DNA of 64,000 nucleotides from Cellulomonas gilvus ATCC 13127 (lineage in GTDB: Bacteria > Actinomycetota > Actinomycetes > Actinomycetales > Cellulomonadaceae). The DNA lies in assembly GCF_000218545.1 (NCBI RefSeq), contig NC_015671.1, positions 2,480,001 to 2,544,000 of the forward strand, read 5' to 3'. Positions 26,697 to 34,264 of this stretch are shown here, piece by piece. Made by a program: the position numbers and the translations under genes. Positions within the stretch are counted from its first letter, which is position 1. Each line of letters starts with the position of its first letter. The notes under the pieces were generated by a model. The model worked only from the letters and a program-made list of their open reading frames with translations, did not search any database and was not told where the DNA came from.

Positions 26697-26725
26697 GCCC
26701 CGGCCGCACGACGTGCGACCGGGGC
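26697..26725 (-). terminator. Stem-loop terminator after the symporter gene
   Basis: GCCCCGG-C-CGCAC pairs with GTGCG-A-CCGGGGC across a 3-nt loop (12 bp with one mismatch). It lies 17 bp beyond the symporter stop on the minus strand. Confidence 0.7.
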
Positions 26726-26741
26726 CCGTGCACAGGCTGCG

Positions 26742-28166
26742 CTAAGCGCGGACGGGCACCCGCTCCCCGTCACGCGCCGCGCCGGCCTCGTCGGACGGCA
26801 CCAGCTCGCGGTCGGCGACGGGCTCGTCCGCGAACAGGTCCTCGGCCGACGCCGAGGCGTAGCGCTCGAGGTCGAGGATCCCCTCCCGCTTGGCGACGAC
26901 GGTCGGCACGAGCGCCTGCCCGGCCACGTTCACGGCCGTGCGGCCCATGTCGAGGATGGGGTCGATCGCCAGCAGCAGGCCCACGCCGGCGAGCGGCAGC
27001 CCGAGCGTCGAGAGCGTGAGGGTGAGCATCACGACGGCGCCGGTGAGACCGGCGGTCGCGGCGGAGCCGACGACCGAGACGAACGCGATGAGCAGGTAGT
27101 CGGTCAGCGACAGGTCGATGCCGAAGATCTGCGCGACGAAGATCGCGGACACCGCGGGGTAGATCGAGGCGCAACCATCCATCTTCGTCGTCGCGGCGAG
27201 CGGCACGGCGAACGAGGCGTACGACGGCGGGACGCCCAGGTTGCGCTCGGCGACCCGCTGCGTGACGGGCAGCGTGCCCACCGACGAACGGGACACGAAC
27301 GCGAGCTGGATGGCGGGCCAGGCCCCACGGAAGAAGCTCAGCACGCGCAGCCCGTTGGTCCGCAGGATCACGGGGTAGATCGCCAGGAGGACGATCGCCA
27401 GGCCCAGGTAGATGGCGCCGGCGTACGTCGCGAGCGGGGCCAGCAGGTCCCACCCGTAGGTCGCCACCGCGGTGCCGATGAGCCCGAGCGTGCCGAGCGG
27501 CGCGAGGCGGATGATCCACCACAGCACCTTCTGCACCACGGCCAGCGCCGAGCGGTTGAACGCGAGGAACGGCTCCGCAGCCTTGCCGGTCCGCAGGGCC
27601 GCGATCCCGACGACGAGCGCGACGACGACGATCTGCAGCACGTTGAACGAGATGGACGTGCTCGCGGTGCCGTCCTCCGCGATCTGCGTCGAGCCGCCGA
27701 TCCCCAGGAAGTTGGCGGGGATGAGGCCGTTGAGGAAGTCGAGCCACGACCCCGTCCGGGTCGGGTCGGATCCGTCCGCGGGGTCGAGCGTGGTGTTGGC
27801 ACCGGGCCGCAGCAGCACACCCAGGCCGATGCCGACCGCGACCGAGATGCCCGCCGTGATGGCGAACCACAGCAGGGTCTGACCGGCGAGCCGGGCGGCG
27901 TTGGTGACGTGCCGCAGGTTGGCGATGGACGCGACGATCGCCAGGAACACGAGCGGCGGCACGATCGCCTTGAGGAGCGTCACGAACGACGACCCGATGG
28001 TGTCGAGCGTCGTCGTGAGCCAGTTGGGGCTGCCGTCGGGACCGACGGTCCCCAGGCGCAGGGCGATCCACCCGAGCAGGACGCCGAGGCCGAGGCCCAG
28101 CAGCACCTGCACGGTGAACGAGGGAAGGCGCAGCCGCCGGGTGGGCTGCGTGGACGTGTCAGACAC
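26742..28166 (-). CDS. DAACS-family sodium symporter, TcyP-like (candidate cystine transporter)
   Basis: The 474-residue membrane protein belongs to the dicarboxylate/amino acid:cation symporter family. Landmarks are VPPLVFLAIVASIANL, the HP1 loop SRSSVGTLPVT, and DPILDMGRTAVNV in helix 8. The helix 7 motif, NMDGTA in glutamate carriers, is KMDGCASIYPA here. The GCA..YPA part resembles the TcyP/YdjN cystine carriers, which read QNGCAGLYPA. A cysteine-containing leader peptide lies upstream on the same strand, which also favours cystine over glutamate. The GTG start has AAAGG about 8 nt upstream. The 45-residue hydrophilic tail is extra. Glutamate or aspartate uptake remains the main alternative. 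Confidence 0.88.
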   Translation of the reverse strand: MSDTSTQPTRRLRLPSFTVQVLLGLGLGVLLGWIALRLGTVGPDGSPNWLTTTLDTIGSSFVTLLKAIVPPLVFLAIVASIANLRHVTNAARLAGQTLLWFAITAGISVAVGIGLGVLLRPGANTTLDPADGSDPTRTGSWLDFLNGLIPANFLGIGGSTQIAEDGTASTSISFNVLQIVVVALVVGIAALRTGKAAEPFLAFNRSALAVVQKVLWWIIRLAPLGTLGLIGTAVATYGWDLLAPLATYAGAIYLGLAIVLLAIYPVILRTNGLRVLSFFRGAWPAIQLAFVSRSSVGTLPVTQRVAERNLGVPPSYASFAVPLAATTKMDGCASIYPAVSAIFVAQIFGIDLSLTDYLLIAFVSVVGSAATAGLTGAVVMLTLTLSTLGLPLAGVGLLLAIDPILDMGRTAVNVAGQALVPTVVAKREGILDLERYASASAEDLFADEPVADRELVPSDEAGAARDGERVPVRA

Positions 28167-28348
28167 GGGAGACCTTTCGAAGGCGCACGGCGACGAGGCC
28201 GCGGCGCGGTCAGGAAGGAGGTGCCGCCCGGGGCGGGTCGGCAGGAGGACGGCCCGACGAGGGCCGACGGCCGCGCGTCAGGCGCGGCGACAGGCGGAAG
28301 GACCCAGCAGGTCCACGCCCGGAGGACGAGCGACGAGGTCCGCTCGGC
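28167..28348 (-). promoter_or_regulatory. Candidate attenuator region between leader peptide and symporter
   Basis: On the minus strand this 182-nt spacer has several possible hairpins, including GGACC-TGCTG-GGTCC and CGGCCC-TCGTC-GGGCCG. Such structures after a leader ORF fit transcription or translation attenuation. Which ones form alternatives cannot be settled by eye. Confidence 0.4.
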
Positions 28349-28435
28349 TCAACAGCCCCGCACGGGTCGACAGAGCGCGCTGGCGACCAGGGACAGGTCG
28401 ACGGCACGGCGCTCGGTCAGGTTCCACGCGCTCAC
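28349..28435 (-). CDS. Leader peptide, 28 residues, cysteine-containing
   Basis: GTG 28435 to TGA 28349-28351 encodes a 28-residue peptide containing RRAVDLSLVASALCRPVRGC. A GAGGAG site lies 9 nt before the start. From memory, short actinobacterial leader peptides annotated near sulfur and cysteine genes share the pattern R-x-VDL-xxx-ASA-x-C. Such leaders would sense cysteinyl-tRNA or cysteine supply through ribosome movement over the Cys codons near the end. It has its own likely promoter and lies 182 nt before the TcyP-like symporter. The peptide is too short to have other evident function. Confidence 0.65.
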   Translation of the reverse strand: MSAWNLTERRAVDLSLVASALCRPVRGC

Positions 28436-28498
28436 GCGGGGGCTCTCCTCGGTGCGGGGTCGATGGCGCGCCCGGAGCGGGCGGCCGTTTCCTCCAAC

Positions 28499-28528
28499 AC
28501 GCTAACCCGCCGGATTCATCCCACCCAA
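28499..28528 (-). promoter_or_regulatory. Likely promoter of the leader peptide-symporter unit
   Basis: On the minus strand a -35-like TTGGGT (28523-28528) and a -10-like TAGCGT (28499-28504) are 18 nt apart. Transcription would begin near 28492, about 57 nt before the leader GTG. It sits just after the APC permease stop. Confidence 0.5.
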
Positions 28529-28536
28529 CGGTGAGG

Positions 28537-30012
28537 TCAGCGCTTGCGCTCCTGCCCCTGTGCCGCGAGCCCCACGCGCGAGTGGCTCCGGGAGTACCCG
28601 AAGTAGATCGCGAACCCGATCGCGAGCCACACCAGGAAGCGCAACCAGGTCTCCACCGGGAGGTTGAGCATCAGGTAGAAGCAGACCACCGCGGCGGCCG
28701 CGGGAAGGACCGGCACCCACGGCACCCGGAACGCGCGCGGGAGCTCGGGCCGGGTGCGCCGCAGCACGATCACGCCCACGCTGACCAGCACGAACGCCGA
28801 GAGCGTGCCGATGTTGACCATCTCCTCGAGCACGCCCACGGGGGTGAGCCCGGCGATCAGCGCCGTCACCACGGTGACGATCACGGTGATGACCCAGGGC
28901 GTGCGGAACGTGGGGTGGACCTTCGCCAGGACCGGAGGGAGCAGGTGGTCGCGGCTCATCGCGAACATGACGCGCGACGCGCCGATCATGAGCGTCAGCA
29001 CCACCGTGGTGAGTCCGGCCACAGCACCCGCGGCGATGATCGTGGCCATCCACCCCTGCCCGTGGATCTCGAACGCGCGCGCGAGCGCGGCGTCCTTGGG
29101 CAGCTCGTCGTAGGACACCATGCCGGTGACCACCAGGGCGACCGCGCAGTACAGGACCGTGCAGATCGCGAGCGAGCCGAGGATGCCGATGGGCAGGTCC
29201 CGGCGCGGGTTGCGCGTCTCCTCGGCCGTCGTCGCGACCACGTCGAACCCGATGTAGGCGAAGAAGACCAGCGCCGCGCCCGCGAAGATCCCCCCGACGC
29301 CGAACGCGGACGGCTCGATCCCCAGCACCGCCTGCAGGAGCGGCTGCGTGAGCCCGTTCTTCGCCTCGGCCACCGAGGCGGGCGGGATGAACGGGTCGTA
29401 GTTCGCGGACGAGATGAACCCGATGCCCGCGACGATCACGAACAGGACGATGAACAGCTTGAGCCCGACGAGCGCGATGTTGACCCGCATCGACTCCTTG
29501 ATGCCGAGCACCACGAGCACGCCGAGCACGAGCACCAGCAGCACCGCGGGCAGGTCGACCGTGCCGCCGTGGCTGATCGCCGCCGGCAACGTGATCCCGA
29601 GCTGGCCGAGGAACGTGCCCAGGTAGGAGCTCCAGCCCTGCGCGACGACGCTCGCCCCCAGGAACATCTCGAGCAGCAGGTCCCAGCCGACGATCCACGC
29701 GACCAGCTCGCCCATGCTCGCGTAGGAGAACGTGTACGCCGAGCCGGAGATCGGGATGCTGGACGCGAACTCGGCGTAGCACATGGCCGCGAGCGCGCAG
29801 CAGACGGCGGCGATGACGAAGGACAGCACGATCGACGGACCGGCGACGTCGTGCGCCGCCCGGCCCGTGAGCGTGAAGATGCCCGCACCGATGACGACGC
29901 CGACGCCGAACACGACGAGGTCGAACGCCGAGAGCGTCTTCTTGAGCTGGTACTCCGGCTCGTCCGCATCGGCGAGCGACTGCTCGATCGACTTGGTCCG
30001 CAGCATGCTCAT
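28537..30012 (-). CDS. APC superfamily amino acid permease (cationic amino acid transporter type)
   Basis: The 491-residue protein has about 12-13 predicted helices, as in the APC/CAT group. The first helix contains VVFGVGVVIGAGIFTLTG, the substrate-backbone binding GAG(I/L)F motif of the fold, and IGFDVVATTAEETRNPRRDLP in the middle is a consensus CAT-family stretch. It probably imports an amino acid by proton coupling; specificity cannot be read from sequence. ATG 30012 has AAGGA 7 nt upstream. A short perfect palindrome 25-37 nt upstream is a candidate operator. The leader peptide and TcyP-like gene follow downstream with a separate promoter. Confidence 0.9.
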   Translation of the reverse strand: MSMLRTKSIEQSLADADEPEYQLKKTLSAFDLVVFGVGVVIGAGIFTLTGRAAHDVAGPSIVLSFVIAAVCCALAAMCYAEFASSIPISGSAYTFSYASMGELVAWIVGWDLLLEMFLGASVVAQGWSSYLGTFLGQLGITLPAAISHGGTVDLPAVLLVLVLGVLVVLGIKESMRVNIALVGLKLFIVLFVIVAGIGFISSANYDPFIPPASVAEAKNGLTQPLLQAVLGIEPSAFGVGGIFAGAALVFFAYIGFDVVATTAEETRNPRRDLPIGILGSLAICTVLYCAVALVVTGMVSYDELPKDAALARAFEIHGQGWMATIIAAGAVAGLTTVVLTLMIGASRVMFAMSRDHLLPPVLAKVHPTFRTPWVITVIVTVVTALIAGLTPVGVLEEMVNIGTLSAFVLVSVGVIVLRRTRPELPRAFRVPWVPVLPAAAAVVCFYLMLNLPVETWLRFLVWLAIGFAIYFGYSRSHSRVGLAAQGQERKR

Positions 30013-30036
30013 GGCAGGTCCTTCCGCTCGCGGCCG

Positions 30037-30049
30037 ACTGTCGGACAGT
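30037..30049. promoter_or_regulatory. Palindromic operator-like site before the APC permease
   Basis: ACTGTCGGACAGT is a perfect 6-1-6 palindrome 25 bp upstream of the permease ATG. Outer CGGCC and GGCCG arms extend the dyad to roughly 26 bp. TGTC-N-GACA cores are used by several repressor families; the regulator is unknown. Confidence 0.45.
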
Positions 30050-30251
30050 GTGGCCGACCGCGGCGGGGAGGCGCGCGGGCGGCGGGCGTCCTCTCACGGT
30101 GCGGACACCCTCGACGAGTCGCTACCGCGGGCCCGAGGACGGCCGGCCCGACGTTCGTCCCGCACACCGGGGCCGGGGCGCGTGCGCTTCGTCACGCCGC
30201 GGCCGAGCCGCCGGTCTGTGCACGACGACCGCGCGCCACCCCACCGCTGGT

Positions 30252-30257
30252 TAGGGT
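30252..30257 (+). promoter_or_regulatory. Possible -10 element for the TerD-like gene
   Basis: TAGGGT lies 41 bp before the ATG, with a normal GGAAGGAG ribosome binding site in between. A matching -35 is not clear. Confidence 0.35.
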
Positions 30258-30298
30258 GACCGCGAGCCGACCACCACCCGCCCGGAAGGAGCCCGTCC

Positions 30299-30955
30299 AT
30301 GGGGCTGTTCTCGCGCACGCCGCGCCCGGTGCCCGCCCCGGCGACGGAGCCCGTCACCCCGACCGACGCGGCGACCGGCACCGGTCGCGTGAGCCTCACG
30401 AAGGGCTCGCGGATCACGCTCACGAAGGCGGGTGCGGACCGGCCGCAGATCCAGGCGAGCAACGGCTGGACCGCCAAGGGCAAGGACTACGACCTCAAGG
30501 CGCTGGTCCGATACCACGACGGGCACGTCGTGTACGTGGGCGCGGCCAACGCCGACGAGGTGCTCGTGACGCCGGAGGGCGCGGTCCGCCACTCGGGCGA
30601 CGCACGCGGACCGGGCGAGCTCGAGACCGTCACCATCACGTGGCACCCGGACGTCGCGGCGGTCGCGCTGTCGAGCTACTCGGCGCTCGAGAACGGCTTC
30701 GGCAGCTTCCGCAGGTACGGCGTGCACGTGGACGTCGTCAACGGGGACCAGGTGATCGGCCTGGCCGCGGAGGACTCGTCGGCCCGCTGGAACCAGTACA
30801 CGCTGTGCTTCGGGGAGGTGCTGCTCAACCCCGACGAGACGTTCACCGTGGTCAACCTGGAGCTCTACTCGCACAAGAACTCCGAGCACCGCATCGGCTA
30901 CGTCGACGGCGTGGTCACCATGGACGCCGGACCGCGGGGCCAGCGCAAGGCCTGA
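30299..30955 (+). CDS. TerD-like domain protein
   Basis: The 218-residue protein has a short Pro-rich N-terminus and a TerD-type domain (about residues 28-210). Features are VSLTKGSRITLTKAG, YDLKALVRYHDGHVVYVG, GAVRHSGDARGPGELETVTI and NPDETFTVVNLELY. TerD-family proteins bind calcium and form part of stress and tellurite-resistance systems at the membrane. No other ter genes (terB, terC, terZ) are adjacent, so this is a solitary member. A strong GGAAGGAG site lies before the ATG. Its stop is 3 bp from the stop of the convergent SHOCT gene. Confidence 0.85.
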   Translation: MGLFSRTPRPVPAPATEPVTPTDAATGTGRVSLTKGSRITLTKAGADRPQIQASNGWTAKGKDYDLKALVRYHDGHVVYVGAANADEVLVTPEGAVRHSGDARGPGELETVTITWHPDVAAVALSSYSALENGFGSFRRYGVHVDVVNGDQVIGLAAEDSSARWNQYTLCFGEVLLNPDETFTVVNLELYSHKNSEHRIGYVDGVVTMDAGPRGQRKA

Positions 30956-30958
30956 CGG

Positions 30959-31378
30959 CTAAGGGGCGAGCAGCGCGGCCTTCGCGTGCGCGTACTCGTC
31001 GTCGCTGAGGTGCCCCTGCGTGTGCAGGCGCTGCAACCGCTCGAGCTGGTCCACGAGGCTCGCGGGCGCGGGGACCTCGATGGTCGTCGACCCGGGCGCG
31101 GGTGCCGGGGTGGCGCTCGGCGCGTGACGCTGCTCGTCGCGGGTCGCGACGAACCCGTCGCGTCCGGCCTTGACCGCGGCTCCGGCACCGGACGCGAGCG
31201 CCGCCGAGGTCTCGGCGGCCGCGGCCACCACCTCGCCGCTCTTGATCTTGATCGTCGCGCGCGTGACCTCACCGACGGGCAGCTTGTCCACGCCCCGGCC
31301 GATCGCGCCCCCGAGGTCACGCGCCAGCGGATACCGCGCGAGGCGCTCGGCCACGGGCGGCTTGCGGTTCTTCGTCAT
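30959..31378 (-). CDS. SHOCT-domain protein
   Basis: The 139-residue protein has an Arg/Lys-rich N-terminus, a central Ala-rich helix (EVVAAAAETSAALASGAG), a Pro/Ala linker and a C-terminal SHOCT motif: LVDQLERLQRLHTQGHLSDDEYAHAKAALL. SHOCT is a short oligomerisation module usually found at the end of small membrane or stress proteins. ATG 31378 was chosen for its AGGAAGAG site immediately upstream; the frame continues further upstream without one. It converges tightly with the TerD-like gene. The function is unknown. Confidence 0.85.
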   Translation of the reverse strand: MTKNRKPPVAERLARYPLARDLGGAIGRGVDKLPVGEVTRATIKIKSGEVVAAAAETSAALASGAGAAVKAGRDGFVATRDEQRHAPSATPAPAPGSTTIEVPAPASLVDQLERLQRLHTQGHLSDDEYAHAKAALLAP

Positions 31379-31445
31379 CGCTCTTCCTCTCGACCAGGCT
31401 GAGGCCAGCGTAGGTCCCGGCCGGGGTCGCAGGGGCGCGCCCGAC

Positions 31446-31772
31446 TCACGAGCCAGCGAGCGCCTCGGCCGCCACCAGGCCGAGACCCGCGAGCGCCAGC
31501 ACCGCGCACGTGAGCAGCCAGACGAGCCCGAGGCCCGATGCGGCGGCCCGGTCGTCGCCGGGTGCAGGTGGTGCCGCAGGCTCGGCCGACCGCCACCGCG
31601 CCCATGCGGCACCGATCAGCAGCGGCGCGGCGAGCACGGTCCGCCACGAGACGCCCAGCCACACCAGCTGCGTGACGCTCACGACGAGCGCCGCCACGGC
31701 GACCGGCAGCACCGCCGCGGTCTGGGCCGTCCGGTCGGCCCGGTCGGCGACGGACTCCTGGGCTGCACTCAT
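31446..31772 (-). CDS. Small membrane protein of unknown function
   Basis: The 108-residue protein has three predicted hydrophobic segments: TAAVLPVAVAALVVSVTQLVWLG, VLAAPLLIGAAWAR and GLVWLLTCAVLALAGLGLVAAEALA. I do not recognise a family. It lies 67 bp upstream of the SHOCT gene on the same strand and divergent from the TetR gene, so it could be a target of that regulator. The start at 31772 follows no strong ribosome binding site. Confidence 0.65.
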   Translation of the reverse strand: MSAAQESVADRADRTAQTAAVLPVAVAALVVSVTQLVWLGVSWRTVLAAPLLIGAAWARWRSAEPAAPPAPGDDRAAASGLGLVWLLTCAVLALAGLGLVAAEALAGS

Positions 31773-31824
31773 GGGCCCCAGGATGCCGCACCGGCGCTCG
31801 GACGGACGAGGTCGCGCGCGGGCA

Positions 31825-31830
31825 TATAGT
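31825..31830 (+). promoter_or_regulatory. -10 element for a leaderless tetR transcript
   Basis: TATAGT stands out in very GC-rich DNA and ends 7 nt before GTG 31838, so transcription should begin at the start codon. Confidence 0.6.
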
Positions 31831-31837
31831 GAACAGC

Positions 31838-32428
31838 GTGTCCATGAATGAGGAGCCGCCACGCCGGGGTCGCCCGCGCTCCCCCGAGCGCCGCCGGGCG
31901 GTGCTCGATGCCGCCGCCGAGCTCGCGCTGGGTAGCGGGAACCTGCCGACCGTCGACGCGATCGCCACGCGCGCCGGCGTGTCCCGGACCACGCTCTACA
32001 AGTGGTGGCCGTCGGCGGCCGCCGTGCTGCTCGAGGGACTGCTCGACCGCTTCCACGCGAGCATCGAGTTCGACGACGACCTGCCGGTGCGCACCGCGCT
32101 CGAGGCGCAGCTGGACACGCTCGTCCACCTGCTGCGCGACACCCCGGCGGGCCGGCTCCTGCGCCAGCTCATGGCCGCGTCGATCACGGACGCCGCGACC
32201 GCGACCGCACTGCTCGACCAGTGGCTCGAACCGCGCCGGCACGCAGCCGTGCACCACGTCGAGCGCGGCATCGCCTCGGGTGAGCTGCGCGCGGGAACGG
32301 ACGCCGCGCTCGTCGTCGACGCGCTTTTCGCGCCCGCCTACCACAGGCTGGTCTGGGGGCACGCGCCGCTCGACGACGACCTCGCCGCACGCGTGTGCGC
32401 CCTGGTCTGGCCCGCGATCGCCACCTGA
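31838..32428 (+). CDS. TetR family transcriptional regulator
   Basis: The 196-residue protein has an N-terminal HTH (LPTVDAIATRAGVSRTTLYKWWPS, about residues 37-60) preceded by RRGRPRSPERRRAVLDAA, the usual TetR entry. A C-terminal ligand-binding helical domain follows, containing RHAAVHHVERGIASGEL. The GTG at 31838 was chosen because a TATAGT element sits 7 nt upstream, implying leaderless translation; GTG 31829 and ATG 31844 are in frame alternatives. It lies 62 bp before poxB on the same strand and divergently from a small membrane protein, so it may control either one. The ligand is unknown. Confidence 0.9.
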   Translation: MSMNEEPPRRGRPRSPERRRAVLDAAAELALGSGNLPTVDAIATRAGVSRTTLYKWWPSAAAVLLEGLLDRFHASIEFDDDLPVRTALEAQLDTLVHLLRDTPAGRLLRQLMAASITDAATATALLDQWLEPRRHAAVHHVERGIASGELRAGTDAALVVDALFAPAYHRLVWGHAPLDDDLAARVCALVWPAIAT

Positions 32429-32490
32429 CCCGAACGGTCACCCCACGCGGCGCACCCGGCCGCACCACCACCCACATCAGGGAGAGCTGC

Positions 32491-34212
32491 ATGACCACCG
32501 TCGCGAAGAACATGGTCGACTCGCTCGTCGCCGCAGGCGTCAAGCGGGTCTACGGGATCCCCGGGGACTCCCTCAACGGGTTCACGGACGCGCTGCGCGA
32601 CTCGGGCATCGACTGGGTGCACGTGCGGCACGAGGAGGCGGCGGCGTTCGCGGCAGGCGCCGAGGCGGCGCTCACGGGCGAGCTCGCGGTGTGCGTCGGG
32701 TCCTGCGGCCCGGGCAACCTCCACCTGATCAACGGCCTGTTCGACGCGCAGCGCTCGGGCGTGCCCGTGCTCGCGATCGCGGCGCACATCCCCACCTCCG
32801 AGATCGGCTCGGGGTACTTCCAGGAGACCCACCCGCAGGAGCTGTTCCGCGAGTGCTCGGTGTACGTCGAGTACGCCGCGTCGCCCGTGCAGATGCCGCG
32901 CGTGCTGCACACCGCGATGCGCGCCGCGGTCGAGCGCAAGGGCGTCGCGGTCGTCGTGATCCCCGGTGACGTCGCGCTCGCCGACGCGCAGGACGAGACC
33001 GTCGCAGCGATCCGCGCGACGACGCCGCGCATCGTGCCGTCCGACGACGAGCTGGCCGCGATGGCCGCGCTCCTGGACGGCTCGCAGCGCGTGACCATCC
33101 TGGCGGGTGCGGGTGCCGAGGGCGCGCACGCCGAGCTGCTCGCGCTCGCCGACACGCTCGGTGCGCCGATCGTGCACACGCTGCGCTCCAAGCAGTTCGT
33201 CGAGCACGACAACCCGTTCGACGTCGGCATGACCGGGCTGCTCGGGTTCGCGTCGGGGTACAAGGCCATGGAGTCGTGCGACACCCTGCTGATGCTCGGC
33301 ACCGACTTCCCGTACCGGCCCTTCCTGCCGGAGAAGGCGAAGGTGGTGCAGGTGGACGTGCGGGGCGAGCGCCTGGGCCGCCGCACCCCGCTCGAGCTGG
33401 GCGTCGTCGGGGACGTGCGCGAGACGCTGCGCGGGCTCCTGCCCCTGCTGACCCGGCACGACGACCGGTCGCACCTGGAGGAGGCGGTCGCGCACTACGC
33501 CAAGACCCGCGCCAGGCTCGACGACCTCGCGACGCCGCGCAAGGGCGCCCAGCCGCTGCACCCGCAGTACGTGGCACGCCTGATCGACGAGATCGCGTCC
33601 GACGACGCGGTGTTCGTCCCGGACGTCGGCTCGCCCGTGATCTGGGCCGCGCGCTACCTCCGGATGAACGGCCGACGCCGGCTCATCGGCTCGTTCATCC
33701 ACGGCTCGATGGCCAACGCGCTGCCGCAGGCGGTCGGCGCAGCGGCCGCGCACCCGGGCCGGCAGGTGGTGGCGCTGTCCGGCGACGGCGGCGTCGCGAT
33801 GCTCCTGGGCGAGCTGCTCACCATCACGCAGAACAAGCTCCCGGTGAAGGTGGTCGTGTTCAACAACGCGTCCCTCAACTTCGTCGAGCTCGAGATGAAG
33901 GCGGCCGGGTTCGTCACCACCGCGACCGACCTGGAGAACCCGTCGCTCGCGGCGATCGCGGAGGCCGCCGGGCTCAAGGCGTTCCGGGTGGAGCGTTCGG
34001 ACCAGCTGCGCGACGCGCTCGAGGCCGCGTTCGCGCACGACGGGCCGGCGTTCGTCGACGTGGTCACCGAACGCCAGGAGCTGACCATCCCGCCGTCCGT
34101 CAAGCTCGAGCAGGCCAAGGGCTTCGCGCTGTACGCGCTGCGCACGCTGCTGTCCGGACGCGGCGACGAGCTGCTCGACCTGACCCGCGCGAACCTGCGC
34201 CAGGTGTTCTGA
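32491..34212 (+). CDS. poxB: Pyruvate dehydrogenase (quinone) / pyruvate oxidase, PoxB-type
   Basis: The 573-residue thiamine-diphosphate enzyme oxidises pyruvate to acetate and CO2 and passes electrons to quinone. Visible motifs are VYGIPGDSLNGFTDAL and WVHVRHEEAAAFAAGAEA (cofactor-activating Glu), GSCGPGNLHLINGL, and the ThDP motif GDGGVAMLLGELLTITQNKLPVKVVVFNN. The C-terminal segment VKLEQAKGFALYALRTLLSGRG corresponds to the region that in E. coli PoxB mediates membrane binding. Length matches the family. GGGAGAG lies 6 nt before ATG 32491. The upstream tetR gene may regulate it. A stem-loop follows 12 bp after the stop. Confidence 0.95.
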   Translation: MTTVAKNMVDSLVAAGVKRVYGIPGDSLNGFTDALRDSGIDWVHVRHEEAAAFAAGAEAALTGELAVCVGSCGPGNLHLINGLFDAQRSGVPVLAIAAHIPTSEIGSGYFQETHPQELFRECSVYVEYAASPVQMPRVLHTAMRAAVERKGVAVVVIPGDVALADAQDETVAAIRATTPRIVPSDDELAAMAALLDGSQRVTILAGAGAEGAHAELLALADTLGAPIVHTLRSKQFVEHDNPFDVGMTGLLGFASGYKAMESCDTLLMLGTDFPYRPFLPEKAKVVQVDVRGERLGRRTPLELGVVGDVRETLRGLLPLLTRHDDRSHLEEAVAHYAKTRARLDDLATPRKGAQPLHPQYVARLIDEIASDDAVFVPDVGSPVIWAARYLRMNGRRRLIGSFIHGSMANALPQAVGAAAAHPGRQVVALSGDGGVAMLLGELLTITQNKLPVKVVVFNNASLNFVELEMKAAGFVTTATDLENPSLAAIAEAAGLKAFRVERSDQLRDALEAAFAHDGPAFVDVVTERQELTIPPSVKLEQAKGFALYALRTLLSGRGDELLDLTRANLRQVF

Positions 34213-34224
34213 GCCGCCCGCCTC

Positions 34225-34243
34225 ACCGCGCGAGGAGCGCGGT
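34225..34243 (+). terminator. Short stem-loop after poxB
   Basis: ACCGCGC and GCGCGGT form a 7-bp stem around a 5-nt loop, 12 bp after the poxB stop. It could terminate transcription or only attenuate it before the next gene. Confidence 0.45.
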
Positions 34244-34264
34244 CAGCAGGTAGGAACGTCAGGC

